Of a DNA stretch of 64,000 nucleotides, positions 35,519 to 47,021 are shown piece after piece. The notes under the pieces are model-generated. The model was not told where the DNA came from, did no database searches, and saw only the letters and a program-made list of their open reading frames with translations. Source of the stretch: Typhlomys cinereus (taxonomy: Eukaryota > Chordata > Mammalia > Rodentia > Platacanthomyidae). Position numbers and translations under genes: made by a program. Each line of letters starts with the position of its first letter. The stretch's first letter is position 1. Location of the stretch: positions 248,001 through 312,000 of the forward strand of contig JALPQD010000394.1 in assembly GCA_023101885.1 (NCBI GenBank), written 5' to 3'.

Positions 35519-36185
35519 GCCAAGCCAATTTTATTGTAGCATACATTACTATTTATAGGGAAACATTAAAGAAGAGCAGGGCAAAATTCTTTACAGGATT
35601 GTGTAAAGTGCATACATTCTGGCTAACAAAGAAAAGGCAGGAGTGACATCTATTTGTTCTGTAGGACCAGACATGATATCTCCAGGAAGAGTTAAAAGTA
35701 GGCATGACACTTAGCTGCTAAAAGGAAATGGACAAAGAATGTCTCAAAGCAGAGTTACCTGGTCCATGCATTAACATATCTGAAATGCATAGGGAAGGGA
35801 CTGTAGGGGGTTATAACCTAGCCAGTCCTGAGAAGAACAAAAGAAATCTAAGAACAGATAGGAGGTAAAGTCAACTCCCAGAGGAAGGAATTCACCTGCC
35901 ATAATGGTCTATGCAGAGGAGGCAAAACTCAACTTCCAAAAGGAGGAGTCCCTAACAACTGCTCATTTTAGATGGTAATGTGTTATTCTCCAGAGAGCAG
36001 ACTTTAGGCTTGACAACCCCCACACTACCCATATTTATTCCAGATAAGTCATGTCCTGTTCCGGGAAAACATCTTCCTTGAAGCAGTCTTCCCCATGCTG
36101 CAACCTTGTCAGACAACATGGTTGGTTGAGGACGTGGCATTTTTACTTTCCTCTGACTTACCCACTGAGCCACCTCAGCTGTACT
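35519..36185 (-). mobile_element. Probable ERV LTR/leader, antisense
   Basis: Immediately upstream (minus-strand sense) of the gag-like remnant. It contains an AATAAA on the minus strand at about 35530-35536 (TTTTATT on the plus strand) and a diverged body. The layout LTR-leader-gag is consistent with one antisense provirus remnant spanning 34430-36185. Confidence 0.4.
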
Positions 36186-36480
36186 GAGGAGAATATTATA
36201 TCCAGGCCAGAGAAAGAAAGTAAACCACGGAATTCATTGTCCAGTAAAATAAATGAGAACAAAAGAACATTGACATACATAAAAACTCTGAAATTTAGTT
36301 GCTAAATATTTAATTAAAAAGCAGTTGTTCTTTTTATAGTTTGTATGGGGCTTACATTACTGTGTTAGAAAATATCTTCCCATTGTGAAATTTGATTGCC
36401 TGTTCAAAAGAGCAGATTTGGTGAGATTTGCAGAGAACTTAAAAATTAATTTCGTCTTCTACATTTGCACATAAGATATG

Positions 36481-36720
36481 CTGGGCTAGAGAGATGGCTC
36501 AGGAATAAAGACTGCTTCCCAAGTAGAAGGTTCCCAAAGAAAACACCAGGTAGAAATTTCAGAGATCTGTATTTCCTGCTTTGGAAAGTAGTGCCTAGGA
36601 AATCCAGAGGGAAGAAAAAGGAGGTAGAAGCAATCAAGAAGGACTCCAGAAGTCACCCTTGACCTTCCACTGGACACACAGTGCCCTCTGATAACACACA
36701 GAGACAAACACCAACACAGG
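36481..36720 (+). mobile_element. Older member of the window's SINE family, sense
   Basis: Begins CTGGGCTAGAGAGATGGCTCAGGAATAAAG, a clear B2/ID-like Pol III head. The body (GAAAACACCAGGTAGAAATTTC, GCTTTGGAAAGTAGTGCC, AGGAAATCCAGAGGGAAG) matches the antisense copy at 37690-37914. It ends in CACAC-rich sequence without a long repeat. Confidence 0.75.
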
Positions 36721-37500
36721 CTTGGAAGCACAAATCCAGTGGAAGGCATTGACTTTAGGAAAGTTCCATCACACATTTCTGCAGACAGCAAAGGGGAGCA
36801 AGCTTCAAGGTCTATTGGGCATTGCCCTTTGTTCTGTACTAGGTCTTGGGTCCTATGCAAGTGGAGGTGTTTTGGATCCTCTGACTTCAGGTTTCCCAAT
36901 GGAAATATTGAGCAAGGCTGGTCCTGAGCCAGACCATGTTGGGGTGAGTGGGTACCCTGAGTCATGAGGGCTGCTGACAGAGGTCATGAATACTCTGTGG
37001 CCCAAGCTGGGTTACAGAGCACTGGTCATGAGCAGCCACACAGTAGTAGTGGGGACCACAGACAGCCAGTTCTGTGTTAGGTGCTGCACTGTGCTCAGAC
37101 TGCAGCTGGTTGCAGAATACTTGTCTGGAGGTTCATGGGATGACAGGGAATTGGGACATGGGGAAGGGAGTAACAGAACTTCTCCAGCCAAGAAATGTGG
37201 TGTGTTCACATGTCCTGGGGCTGGTAGGGTGTAGGCAATCTCATCCAGGCTCCTCAGTCCCCTGTTGGCATACTGTATGTCCTAGATCCTCCTGCCCCAT
37301 GCCAGTGTAGAGCCAGAGCTCAGCCTCCTGGCAACTTGTTAGCTCTGAAAGCTTCTCGTGGTTTGAGCCACTGGCTGGCCATCTCTAAAATGTCTGTGTT
37401 CTTTGCATTTTAGAGTCTCTGTGACAATGAGTCTTTCATACTTTATGTGTGAGCATCTTATTTTAGGAGCTCCCAACCATGTGGCCTTCTTGTTTCTTTT
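36721..37500. other. Unassigned, moderately GC-rich non-coding
   Basis: About 0.8 kb without a supported exon. Its distal part (GCATTTTAGAGTCTCTGTGAC ... TATGTGTGAGCATCTT, 37407-37460) has a diverged counterpart at 61358-61420, so it holds an unnamed dispersed repeat. Confidence 0.4.
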
Positions 37501-37504
37501 TCTT

Positions 37505-37535
37505 TCCTTTTTTTTTTTTTAAAAAAAAATCATTC

Positions 37536-37566
<31 letters not shown>

Positions 37567-37613
37567 TGTGTGTGTGTGTATGTGTGTGACTGTGTGTGTG
37601 TGTGTGTGTGTGT

Positions 37614-37656
<43 letters not shown>

Positions 37657-37914
37657 GGTGTATGTGCATTTATCAGAAGTCCTTTTTTTTTTTTTGCCTC
37701 TGGAGGGCCCAAGATAGCTTTGGAAATCATCCTGGATTGTCTTTACCTCCTATTTACTTGGCTCTTGAATTTCCCAGGCTCCACCTTCCAGGCCTGGAAA
37801 TACAAACAGCAGCCATTTCCACCTGCTGTTTTCTTAGTTGGGCTCTTGGATCCAAACTCAGGACCTTCCGCATGTGTGGCAGGGGGTGTAACCCCTGAAC
37901 CATCTTTCTGGCCT
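37505..37914 (-). mobile_element. Older SINE copy with long (TG)n tail, antisense
   Basis: Minus-strand head CAGGCCAGAAAGATGGTTCAGG (37893-37914) and the body of the older subfamily. Its tail holds a roughly 120-bp compound TG/TATG/TGTGAC microsatellite (37535-37660). Possible short target duplication (CTTGTTTCTT / CTTGCTTCTT). Confidence 0.8.
37535..37665. repeat. Compound (TG)n microsatellite
   Basis: Runs of TG broken by TATG, TGACTG and TAACTG interruptions over about 130 bp. Confidence 0.95.
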
Positions 37915-38099
37915 GTCCTCTTGCTTCTTAATCGACTTGTGTCGCTAAGATATGAAATTGATAAACTACCTCACAGTTAATCACTGACTTACATCTCTAT
38001 CTCTTTGTGTGTGTCTCTCCCTCTTTTGTCTCTCTCTGCACTACTGCAGATAGAGCTTAGAGACTTCTGCACTCTAATTAAACTGGCAGGGATAACATG

Positions 38100-38200
38100 A
38101 TTTTTAAAAACGTTTTATTTGAGACAAGGTTTCCCTTTGTACCACAGACTATGCTGACATGCTTCCTGCTGCAGCCTCCCAGTTGCAAAGAATTGTGGCC
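38100..38200 (-). mobile_element. B1-like SINE remnant, antisense
   Basis: TTTATTTGAGACAAGGTTTCCCTTTGTACCACAGACTATGCTGACATG matches the reverse complement of a B1 right end. Confidence 0.5.
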
Positions 38201-38669
38201 ATGTGGAAGGGTTCTCTGTATCCTAGCCCCCATTTTGTCTTCTTTCCCGTATCTGCCTTCTTAAATGCATTATGAAGATGCTTAGTGTGGGAAAGCTTGC
38301 TATCTGGACCATCACACAGATAGACAGTTAATAAGCAAGACACTTGACTGCAAAACCAGCCATACGCAGAGGCTTTGCTTACCCTTTCTTCTTTTGTCTC
38401 TATCTATTCCACACATTGCTCAGTGAATAGTAAACAGGGTTGTGTTCTAGACCTGGTTTCAAGCCTTCCCTCCCAACTCTGGGAGGCTAGCTCAGTTCAA
38501 GGCTATCCTGAACAACTTAAAAGAATTCCATATTTTTAAAAAATTGTGCTGTAAAATCTCAACAAGGAATGCTTTTGTTTCACTTATTTGAGTGAATCTA
38601 GACAGAGAGGGAGACACTCAGGCAGGCTCATCCATATATGCTATGCAATATGGGGAGAAGTCAAAGAAA

Positions 38670-38973
38670 GTTTTTTTTTAATTTTTAAAAATTTTTTAAT
38701 TTATTCAATTGTGTGTGTGCATGTGTATGTGTTTGTGTGCATGTGTATGTGTGTGTGTAGAACCACGGGCAAATTCGGGAACCACCATGGACCTTCTCTA
38801 CCTCCTCCTTGTTTCCTCTGCTCCAGGATTCACAGGCTCTGCCCTACCAGGACCAGAAACGCAGGCTTCCCCTGCTTCTGCCAAGCGTCTATACGTGGGT
38901 TCTAGGATCCGAACTCAGGACTTTCTGACTGCAAGGCAGAGGCTTAACCCCTGAGCCACCTCTGCAGTCCCAT
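38670..38973 (-). mobile_element. Young SINE with TG-type tail, antisense
   Basis: Target-site duplication AAAGAAA (38663-38669 and 38974-38980). Head GGGACTGCAGAGGTGGCTCAGG on the minus strand, B-box-like GTTCGGATCC, body with the CCATGGTGGTTCCCGAATT segment, and a TGTGTG/CATGTG tail. Confidence 0.9.
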
Positions 38974-39199
38974 AAAGAAAATTTTTATAAGTCAGTTTTC
39001 TTATAAATGTTGGATGACAAGGGGACCAACCCAGGTAACAAGATTTTAGAGCAAGCATTTTATGGGCTGAGTTATTCCACCAGTTCTTAGCAAGCATTTT
39101 ATGGTAGAATGCCTACCTAGCAAGTGTAAAGCCCTGGATTCTTGCCCAGTCATATATTCCCTCTGGGACTTCAGAAAAGCCACACAACTCTTTATTTTT

Positions 39200-41204
39200 A
39201 TATTTTTTTATATTTTATTTTTCTCCCACATTTTATTTTTTTCCTAATTAAACAAGCTCAATAGGTACCCCTGTTCACTCCCTCCCCCAGTCATTCCTCT
39301 TTGCATTCTCCCCCTTTCCCCCATTCCTTAAAACAACTCGCTCACTCACTCCCACTCTCCCAGTGCCTCCCCCTTCCTCTCCCATCCCCTGGAGCATGCT
39401 TTCGTGTGAATGTCAAATCTGCCTCTGAGTCCCCATCATAGTGAGGGTTCAGGACTTAATGGCATATCCTGGAGCCCCTTTGTGGGCTTCCCATTAGTAT
39501 AGGAACTCTATTATGACTGTTTAATCCGTTGCCTCTAAGGATCCTACTGCGTGAAGCCTTCTCCCTTGTGATCCATGCTAGACTTTGGGGGGTCGTTGAC
39601 ATGTCAACCATTGTGCAGGTCAGGCAAAGTCCAATCTGGATGGTGCAGACCTAACTTGTGTGGAGTATTTTCTATACCGTTGGTCCTCCCCATCTTCAGG
39701 CTCTTATAATATTGCTGCCTGCCCCCTCCTCTGCAAGGTTCCCTGAGATTTAGGATGGGGAGAGATTTATCTGGTCTGTTTCCAGGTGAATAATGTAGGG
39801 TCTTTGGTGTTCTGAATTATGATTGGCTATTGTTTTCAGGTTTGTTACTTCTGCACTGTCCTTGGCTGCATCCTGATTGGTATTGAAGGTCACCTCCTAA
39901 CCAAAGACTATTTAAATGGAGATCTTAATGTAGGAGGAGACTCAAAGGTAGATTGAAGAATCTGAGTGAGACACAGCAGTGGGGTGGGGAGGTCAGTGTT
40001 CCATTTGTTGAATGGTTACCATATCGTCCCTGATTGGTGAGATCAAACGTGTTCAGTAGCAACTGAACAGGAAGGAAACTGAGAGTGAGCTGCAACAGAT
40101 GTCTTCCTACTTACATTCAATACTTGAATGTGGCCTGTTTTCTCTACTGAAGCATGCTATTCCTCTATCTCCTTTCTTTTGAGGTCCTCTTTCCCCTTAC
40201 CTCCTGTTTATAATCCTTTAAGTTTGCAGTAGGTATTATAGAGATTTATCTTTATTAAGTGGGTTTGGTACTGGGATCCAACTATTTGGGAGTACAAACA
40301 GTGTCTAAATTTCTGTGTCTGGGATACTTAACTCAATATGTTTTTTTTCTAATTCCATCCGTTTCCCAGCATTTTTCATTATTTCACCTTTTTTGATGGC
40401 CGAGTACTATTCCATTGTATAAATGTATCACATTTTCATTATCCATTCATCAACTGTTGGGCATTTGAGTTGATTCCATGACTTTGCTATTGTAAATAGT
40501 ACTGGAATGAGCACTATAGTGAATTGCTGCATTATGGGGGATTATTTCCAGTAGTGGTATAACAGGGTGATATGGCATTTTAATCTTTAACTTTTTTAGA
40601 AATCTCCATACTGTTCGCCAGAGTGGTTATATAAGCCTACATTCCAACCACCAATGTATGAGAGTTCTCTTCCCCTCACATCCTCTCCAGAATTTGGTGT
40701 TGTTTGTATTGTGGATTTTTTCCATCCTGACAGGATGAGATGATATTTCAGGGTAGGTTTGATTTGCATTTCGCTGATGGCTAAGGATTTAGAGGATTTT
40801 TTAAGATATCTGTTAGATGTTTCAACTTCATCCCTAGAAAAGTTTTTATCCAGTTCTAAGGCCCATTTTTTAATTGGGCCACTTATCTCCTTGCTGTTTA
40901 GTTTTTAAGTTCTTTGTGCACTCTGGATAATAGAGCTCTATCAGATATGTGGTTAATGAAGATTTTCTCCCATTCTGTGGGTTGCCTTTTTACTAGGTTC
41001 ACAATCTCTTTAGCTGAGCAGAAGCTCTCTAATTGCATAAGATCTTATTTATTGAATGTTGGTTCTAGTGCCTGTGCTACTGGATTGCTGTTTAGGAACT
41101 ATTGGCCTAGCCCAGTCAGGTGGAGGGAGTTCCCTAAGTTTTCATCTAAGGTTTTTAGTTTCTGGGCTAATATTAAGGTCTTTGATTTATTTGCAATTAA
41201 TTAA
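39200..41204 (-). mobile_element. L1 3'UTR and ORF2 3' part, antisense (older subfamily)
   Basis: Polypyrimidine (minus-strand polypurine) tract at 39270-39395, then the 3'UTR to about 40290, then ORF2 C-terminal sequence to 41204. Consistent base differences and indels from the younger copies (for example GAAGCCTTCTCCCTTGTGATCC at 39556) define an older subfamily shared with 61735-63400. Confidence 0.85.
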
Positions 41205-41575
41205 TAATGTAGAGTCTTTGATGTTCTGAATTATGGTTTGTTTTCAGTTTTGTTTTTCTGCATGGCCCTTGGCTGCATATCATGATTGGTATCGAAGGTT
41301 GCCTCCTAACCAAAAATAAAAGACTGTTTAAATGAATAGATACAGGACTAGGAGTAGAACACAGCTGTGGGGGGTGGTCACTTTCCCATTTGTCCAGTGG
41401 TTACCATCAGTCTGCCAGTCCCAGTATCCTGCCTGATTGGTGACATCAAAACTCTTAGTCCCAATTGACCAGGAAGGGAAGTAAGAGTGAGCTGCAGCAG
41501 ATATCTCGCTGCATGTAATACAGGACCATGGCTTATTTTCTCTAACGAAGGAAACTAACACATTATTGATTGCAA
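41205..41575 (-). mobile_element. L1 3'UTR fragment, antisense
   Basis: Restarts inside the 3'UTR (AATAATGTAGAGTCTTTGATG) immediately after the ORF2 break at 41204 and parallels 39790-40160. It is either a second copy or the product of an internal rearrangement or duplication. Confidence 0.75.
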
Positions 41576-41577
41576 GT

Positions 41578-42050
41578 GTGAAAGTTAATTTTGGTTGTCA
41601 CCTTGACCACACCTGGGACTAATTAACAGTGCAGGTGACAGACCATTCCAAGAGATTATCTGGATCAACATATTTGCAACACAAATACCATAGCTAAGTG
41701 TGCATGGAACCCCCCAGTAGCCTCTAGAGAAAAGGAACCATAAGACAGCAGAGCTTGGGGAGAATCTCTAGCCCTATGCTGGCAAATTCCTCTTCCCTCC
41801 TGCTGCCTGGTTTCTTGCACTGTCCATTTTTCCAGCTCTCCAACTTTTCAAGGTGACTGAAGACTGTCCAGGAATCCTCTAGCCTTTAACCCTCAACTGA
41901 TCTTTGGGACTGAATAGCTATTAGCAGCCACTGATGAACTACCTAAGCCTTGTCTCATAGGTCAATTCAATAAATTCCCTTTTTATATATCCATTCTGTT
42001 GGTTCTATGGCTCTGGAGTGATAGATCCCAAACCAGATCTCAAAACCAGA
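41578..42050 (+). mobile_element. ERVL-type (MT2/MLT2-like) LTR, sense
   Basis: TGTGAAAGTTAATTTTGGTTGTCACC ... CACACCTGG start, an AATAAA polyadenylation signal at about 41969, and a CTGTTGGTTCTATGGCTCTGGAG end typical of ERVL LTRs. A same-strand relative is at 60466-60843. It directly precedes the class II provirus. Confidence 0.65.
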
Positions 42051-42122
42051 GACCACGCCCTTCAGTCAGAGACCACACCTAATAAATCTGAGATAAAACA
42101 GACCTTCACTAGATATACCAGG

Positions 42123-42435
42123 TGTTGGGCCTGCCCAGGAATTACCCAGGGCATAGCTGAGCAGAGCACATGGGACCAAAGACAGTGCTGGGAGCTAGTG
42201 TCTTGGGCATAACCCTGATCACATTACAGAGAGCCCTAATTGGCTTTTAGGAGTTGACCTGCCTTCCTTACAGAGATATGTTGAGTCTGACCTGTAAAGC
42301 TTGCATGCTGTGTTGACCTAACATAATTTGCTGCCCATTTTGCCTCCTGTGGTCTTTTGTCTACTTAAGCTGTTTTGTTACCCCCAATAAATGAGATTTG
42401 CTTTGACAAACTCCCTACCATGTGTTCGAGTCCTG
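42123..42435 (+). mobile_element. 5' LTR of class II ERV provirus
   Basis: Begins TGTTGGGCCTGCCCAGG and shares about 90% identity by eye with the 3' LTR at 58602. It has a TTAAGC-preceded Pol II core region and an AATAAA signal at 42389 (CCCCCAATAAATGAG). The exact U5 end is uncertain: homology to the 3' LTR fades after GTGTTCGAGT, and no convincing tRNA primer-binding site was found. Confidence 0.85.
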
Positions 42436-43035
42436 GTGAGAGGGAGGGGTTGCCCGCTTGCAAGCACCATGCTGAGTTTCCCACTCGACCGAGCAGTGGA
42501 GAGGGGCTACGCCCCCTCTGCAGCCTCCTGAGCTCTGTGCAAAGCTGCCGGCATGATTAAGCAAGGGAGGGAGTGATGTGAGAAAGGGGGGCAGCGCCCA
42601 CTCTGAGAGCCCCAGAATGATGCGAGGGAGTGGTTGCCATGCGAGAGAGTGCCTGGCACGTGTGATTCCCTTTATCAAGGGATGGGGTGGCAGGCAGTCA
42701 CTGCTGCAGAGAGCTGCTATGGAATGGGACCTGGCTCCTGTACCCAGATTTAGCTCCACTCAAGAGAGAGGGCGATGGAGGCAGTCTAGATGAGAGCCCC
42801 TCCATATGCCTTCACCATAATTTCTCCCAAATCCATAGGCAGGCACACTGGCCCCCACCAGGCTAGAACAGGGAACTCAGGGGGGCTGAGGAAGACTATG
42901 TACAAATTCCTCAATCCCTGCTTAGGAGGGCTATGCGCAAGTGAATGAGAAATGCCTCCATTTGTGTTTGTCTGTTAGTTTTATGTTGTCTGTATGTTTT
43001 GTCTGTTGCTTGTGTGGACTCAGACAGATGAAACA
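42436..43035 (+). other. ERV 5' leader
   Basis: Sequence between the 5' LTR and the gag start. It is more GC-rich than its surroundings (GGGCTACGCCCCC, GGAGGGGTTGCC), which is common for retroviral packaging leaders. Short frames only. Confidence 0.5.
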
Positions 43036-43119
43036 ATGGGGCAGACTGTTTCTAGTATCTTACTACACCTGTTGCTAGGAACTTTTAAAAAGACGTTAGG
43101 GAAAGAACCCAAAATCTGA
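43036..43119 (+). pseudogene. ERV gag N-terminal remnant
   Basis: ATG at 43036 opens a 27-codon frame beginning MGQTVSSILLHLL and ending at TGA 43117. The Met-Gly start followed by small/polar residues fits an N-myristoylation signal of a Gag matrix protein, and its place after the leader fits. The premature stop and the L1 insertion 60 bp later show it is dead. Too short to assign firmly. Confidence 0.5.
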
Positions 43120-43184
43120 GTGTTGAGATAAACAAAGGGAAATTTAACGCGGCCCATTTTCTAGGCCATGAGATGTGTGTTTTA

Positions 43185-44219
43185 CATGCAAAGATAAATC
43201 TCTGTAATACCTACAGTAATTTCAAAGATTATAAACAGGAGAGAAGGGGAAGGAGGGCCCTGCCAGAAGCAAGGAGAGAGGGGATCATGCTACTACAGCA
43301 GAGATAATAAGCCACCATCAAGGACTGCAAGTAAGTAATGAGACATCTGGTTAGGCTCACAGACTGTCCTTCCTGGTCACCTGCAACTGATGGTGTATGA
43401 GATCACCAGAAAGGGAGGGCATACAATCTGGCAGATAGAAGGTAACCATTTTGCAATGGGAGACTGACCCACCCCTTACTGCAGTCTCCTACTCTTATTC
43501 CATCTACCCTTGAATCTATCCTTATAATGAGACTCTATTTTAACAGCTTTTTATCTCTGGCAGGGGGTGACATCCAATACCCATCAGGATGGAGCCAAGG
43601 GCATTGCAGGAGCAGCAAAACTGAAAAAAAAAATCAACAAACCATAATTCAGAACATCAGAGATGCTATGTCAACCACCTGGATTCAGGATTGCCTAATC
43701 TCTCCCCATCCTGAAGCTCAGGGAAATTTGGGGAAGAGGGGGTGGTAAGATTGTAAGAGCACAAGGATGGGAGGAGTCATGATATGCAAGATACTCCACA
43801 TATGTTAGTTAGGACTGAAGCAATTATAATAAGACTGCATGATCTGTGCAATGACAAACATATTGACCCCTCAAAATCTAGCATGGATTAAAGGCACTAG
43901 GATCCTTAGAAGCAAGGGATTACCAGTCACAATAGTGTTCCTATACTTAAGGGGAACACAAGAAAGAATTCTAGGAAATGCCACTGAGTCCTTACACCTC
44001 ATCAGAGAGGAGGACCCAGAGGAAAGTTTGACACACATTAAAGGATGCTTCAGAGATGGGGGGAGGGGGCACTGGGAGAAAGAGAGGGAGGGGAGAAAAG
44101 AAGGGGAAAAGGGGGGAGGGAGCAGGGAAGTCCAGGGAGAAGTGGAGGGAAGGAGGGGGTACCTATTATATTTGTATGAGCAGAAAAATAAATAAATTTT
44201 TAAAAATTTTAAAAAAAGA
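43185..44219 (+). mobile_element. 5'-truncated L1 3'UTR insertion in the provirus
   Basis: Starts in the proximal 3'UTR (ATAAATCTCTGTAATACC), includes the polypurine tract (44055-44160) and ends in an A-rich tail. Perfect 14-bp target-site duplication AGATGTGTGTTTTA at 43171-43184 and 44220-44233. Confidence 0.92.
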
Positions 44220-44233
44220 AGATGTGTGTTTTA

Positions 44234-44964
44234 AGCTGTCTGATTTAAGGAAGCTTTTGCCCCCTGCACTAGAGGGACCATAAAAACTGTTTTGTTTTTC
44301 TTTGTACTTTGCCTGTGATGATAAAGGGCTGATTTAAAAAGTTCTGACAAGCTTGCTTACCTGGATTTCCTATGTGTGTTTTATTTTTCAAAATAACAGC
44401 TGTGGCCACTTCAAATTTTATTGCACACTTATAATTACATTTTGGTTTTTGACTCTGCTCATTATTTGGCATGCCCAATTTAAATGCACATGCACATTTA
44501 AAAATAAATCATTTTGATAACATTAAAAGGCCTGAGTATTTACTCACTAAAATATCTTGTTTTATCTTGATTTTTATGATGCTTCACAAAAGGTGTTATT
44601 GCATTTTGCCTAGGATTTGATAACCATACTTTTGTAATTCCTTCAAAAGTTTGTTTTCCCGTGTTTAATGTTAACATATCTAGCAGATGGGAAAGAAAAC
44701 TGATTTCTGAGAAATTCACTGCAATTTCTTCCTTCTCCTGATATGTATGAGCTCCCTTCCTTGGGGACAAGTCTGCTTTCTAATTCCAGGTGTACTCCCA
44801 TGTTCTGCTACAATCTTACAAACTTAAGTTGGATATAATGATTTTTAAGATGAGGTCTACTGACTCTTTAAAGGACATCTTTTCCAGGATAATTAATGTA
44901 AAAAGAACAGGAAACCATCAAGCATGATGAAGAAAATATGTATGGTACTTGGATGTACGAGAGG
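44234..44964. other. ERV internal or unassigned sequence
   Basis: Continues the interrupted sequence after the L1 insertion. No gag motif (capsid major homology region or CCHC zinc knuckle) was seen. AT-rich with short frames only. Confidence 0.35.
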
Positions 44965-47021
44965 TTTTTTTTTTAATTTAATTTTTTATTTCTTCCACTC
45001 ATACAAAGTTCATAAGTACCCCATTCTCCTCCCTCCCTCCACCCCTGCCTGGATCCCCTTGCTCCCTCCCCACCTTTTCCTTTTCCTTTCCCCCTCCCTT
45101 CCTTTCTTCCAGTGCCCCCTCCTCCATTCCTGGAACATCCTTTAGTGTGCATGTCAAACTTCCCTTTGGGTCCTCCTCGCTGATGCAGGGTAAGGACTCA
45201 GTAGCATTGCCTAGAGCTCTCTTTTGTGTTCCCTTTTCATATAGGAACACTTTTGTGGATGTTAATACCTTGCCTCTAAAAATCTTAGTGCCTGTAATCC
45301 ATGCTAGACTTTGAGGGTTCAGTGACAAGCTGGTCATTGCACAGGTATGCAAAGTCCTATTGTGTTTACTTTGCCACTAACTTGTATGGAGTGTCTTGCA
45401 TATCATTGCTTCTCCCCATCTTTAAACTCTTATAATCTTATTGCCCCTTCCTCCGCAAATTTCCCTGAGCTTTAGGATGGGAGAGATTAGGCTGGCCTGA
45501 TTCCAGGTGGTTGATGTACAGTCTGTGATTTTCCAAATTATGGTTTGTTGATTTTTTTTTTCTGTTTTGCTGCTCCTGCACCACCCTTGGCTCCATCCTG
45601 ATGGGTATTGGATGTCACTCCCTGGCTAGAGATAAAAGGCTATTAAAATAGAATCTCATTATAAGAGTAGATTTAAAAGTAGATGGAATAACAGTAGGAG
45701 ACAATTTGCAGGATGGTTACCTTCTATCTGCCAGAATCTATGCCCTCCCTTTCTGATGAGATCATACCCCATGAGATGCAGGCGACCAGTAAGGAAAGTC
45801 TGCAAGCCCAACCAGATGTCTCATTACTTACAGTTCATGATGGTGGCCTATTTTCTCTGACATAGCATGATCCCCTCACTCCTTGTTTCTGGTAGAGCCC
45901 TTTTTTCACTTCCCTCCCTACTTATAATCTTTGCAATTACTGTAGGTGTTTCAGAGATTTATCTTTGAGTGTGTCACTAGGTGGTTTGGGTACTAGGATC
46001 CACCTAATAGGGAGTACATGCAGCACTTAATTTTCCATGTGTGGGATACTTCACTCAATATAATTATTTCTAATTCAGTACATTTCCCAGCAAATTGCAT
46101 TAATTCATCTTTTTTGATGGGTGAGTCCATTGTAAAAATGTACCACATGTTCTTTATCCACTCATAAACTGTTGGGCATTTAGGTTGATTCCAAGACTTT
46201 GCTATTGTAAACAGTGCTGCTATGAACATGGTCATGCTTCTGTCATTGTATAGATGTACAACATTTTCCTTATCCACTCATAAACTGTTGGATATTTGGG
46301 TTGATTCCATGACTTTGCTATTGTAAACAGTGCTGCTATGAACATGGTCCTGCTTGTGCTATCGAGGTGAATTTTTGCTTTATGTGGTGGGGTTATTCCC
46401 AAAAGTGGAATAGCAGGGTCTTATGGCATTTCAATCTTTAGTTTCTTTAAGAATCTCCACACGGTTTTCCAGAGTGGTTGTATGAGCCTGCATTCCCACC
46501 AGCAATGTAGGAGAGTTCCCATCACTCCACATCCCCTCCAGCATTTGTTGTTGTTTGTATTGTGGATTTTTGTCATCCTGACCTCGATGAGATGATATAT
46601 CAGGAATGCTGTGATTTGCATTTCCCTGATGGCTAAGAAAGTGGAGCATTTTTTCAGATATTTGTTAGACATTTTAATTTCATCCCTGGTAAAGTTTCTT
46701 TTAAGTTCCAGGGCCCATTTTTTAATTGGGCCATTGTTGTCCTTGATGTTTAGTTTTCTACGTTCGTTGTGCACTCTGGATAATAGAGCTCTATCAGATA
46801 TGTGGTTAGTGAAGATTTTCTCCCATTCTGTGTGTTGCCTTTGAGCTCGTGTTACAATCTCTTTATCTAAACAGAAGCTCTTTAATTTCACAAGATCCCA
46901 ACTGTTGAGAGTTGGTAGCAGTGACTGTGCCATTGGATGTCTGTGTAGGAACTGTTGGTCTAGCCCAGTCAGCTCGAGGGAGTTCCCTATCCTTTCAACT
47001 ATGGTTTTTATAGTCTCTGGC
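44965..47021 (-). mobile_element. L1 copy A, antisense, 3'UTR and ORF2 3' part
   Basis: T-run and 3'UTR from 44965, ORF2 stop at 45993, and ORF2 C-terminal sequence to 47021. There it is abruptly joined to the (TTTA)n tail of another L1. It differs from the neighbouring copies at many bases and contains an internal 116-bp tandem duplication (46137-46368). The distal ORF2 has a 170-codon open piece (46933-46421). The missing 5' part of this copy is not found on the far side of the inner L1. Confidence 0.88.
46137..46368. repeat. 116-bp tandem duplication inside L1 copy A
   Basis: TATCCACTCATAAACTGTTGG at 46155 recurs at 46271, with surrounding sequence (GACTTTGCTATTGTAAACAG, CTGCTATGAACATGGTC) also doubled. 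The two units have diverged by several bases. Confidence 0.85.

Noticed and set aside
37540..37980. Cys/Val-rich ORFs (VCVCVC repeats) as small secreted proteins
   Set aside because: They are translations of (TG)n microsatellite tails of SINEs; the same happens at 7861, 38709, 58787 and 62843.
42415..42793. Overlapping ORFs in the GC-rich ERV leader
   Set aside because: No domain or conservation visible; explained by base composition of a retroviral leader.
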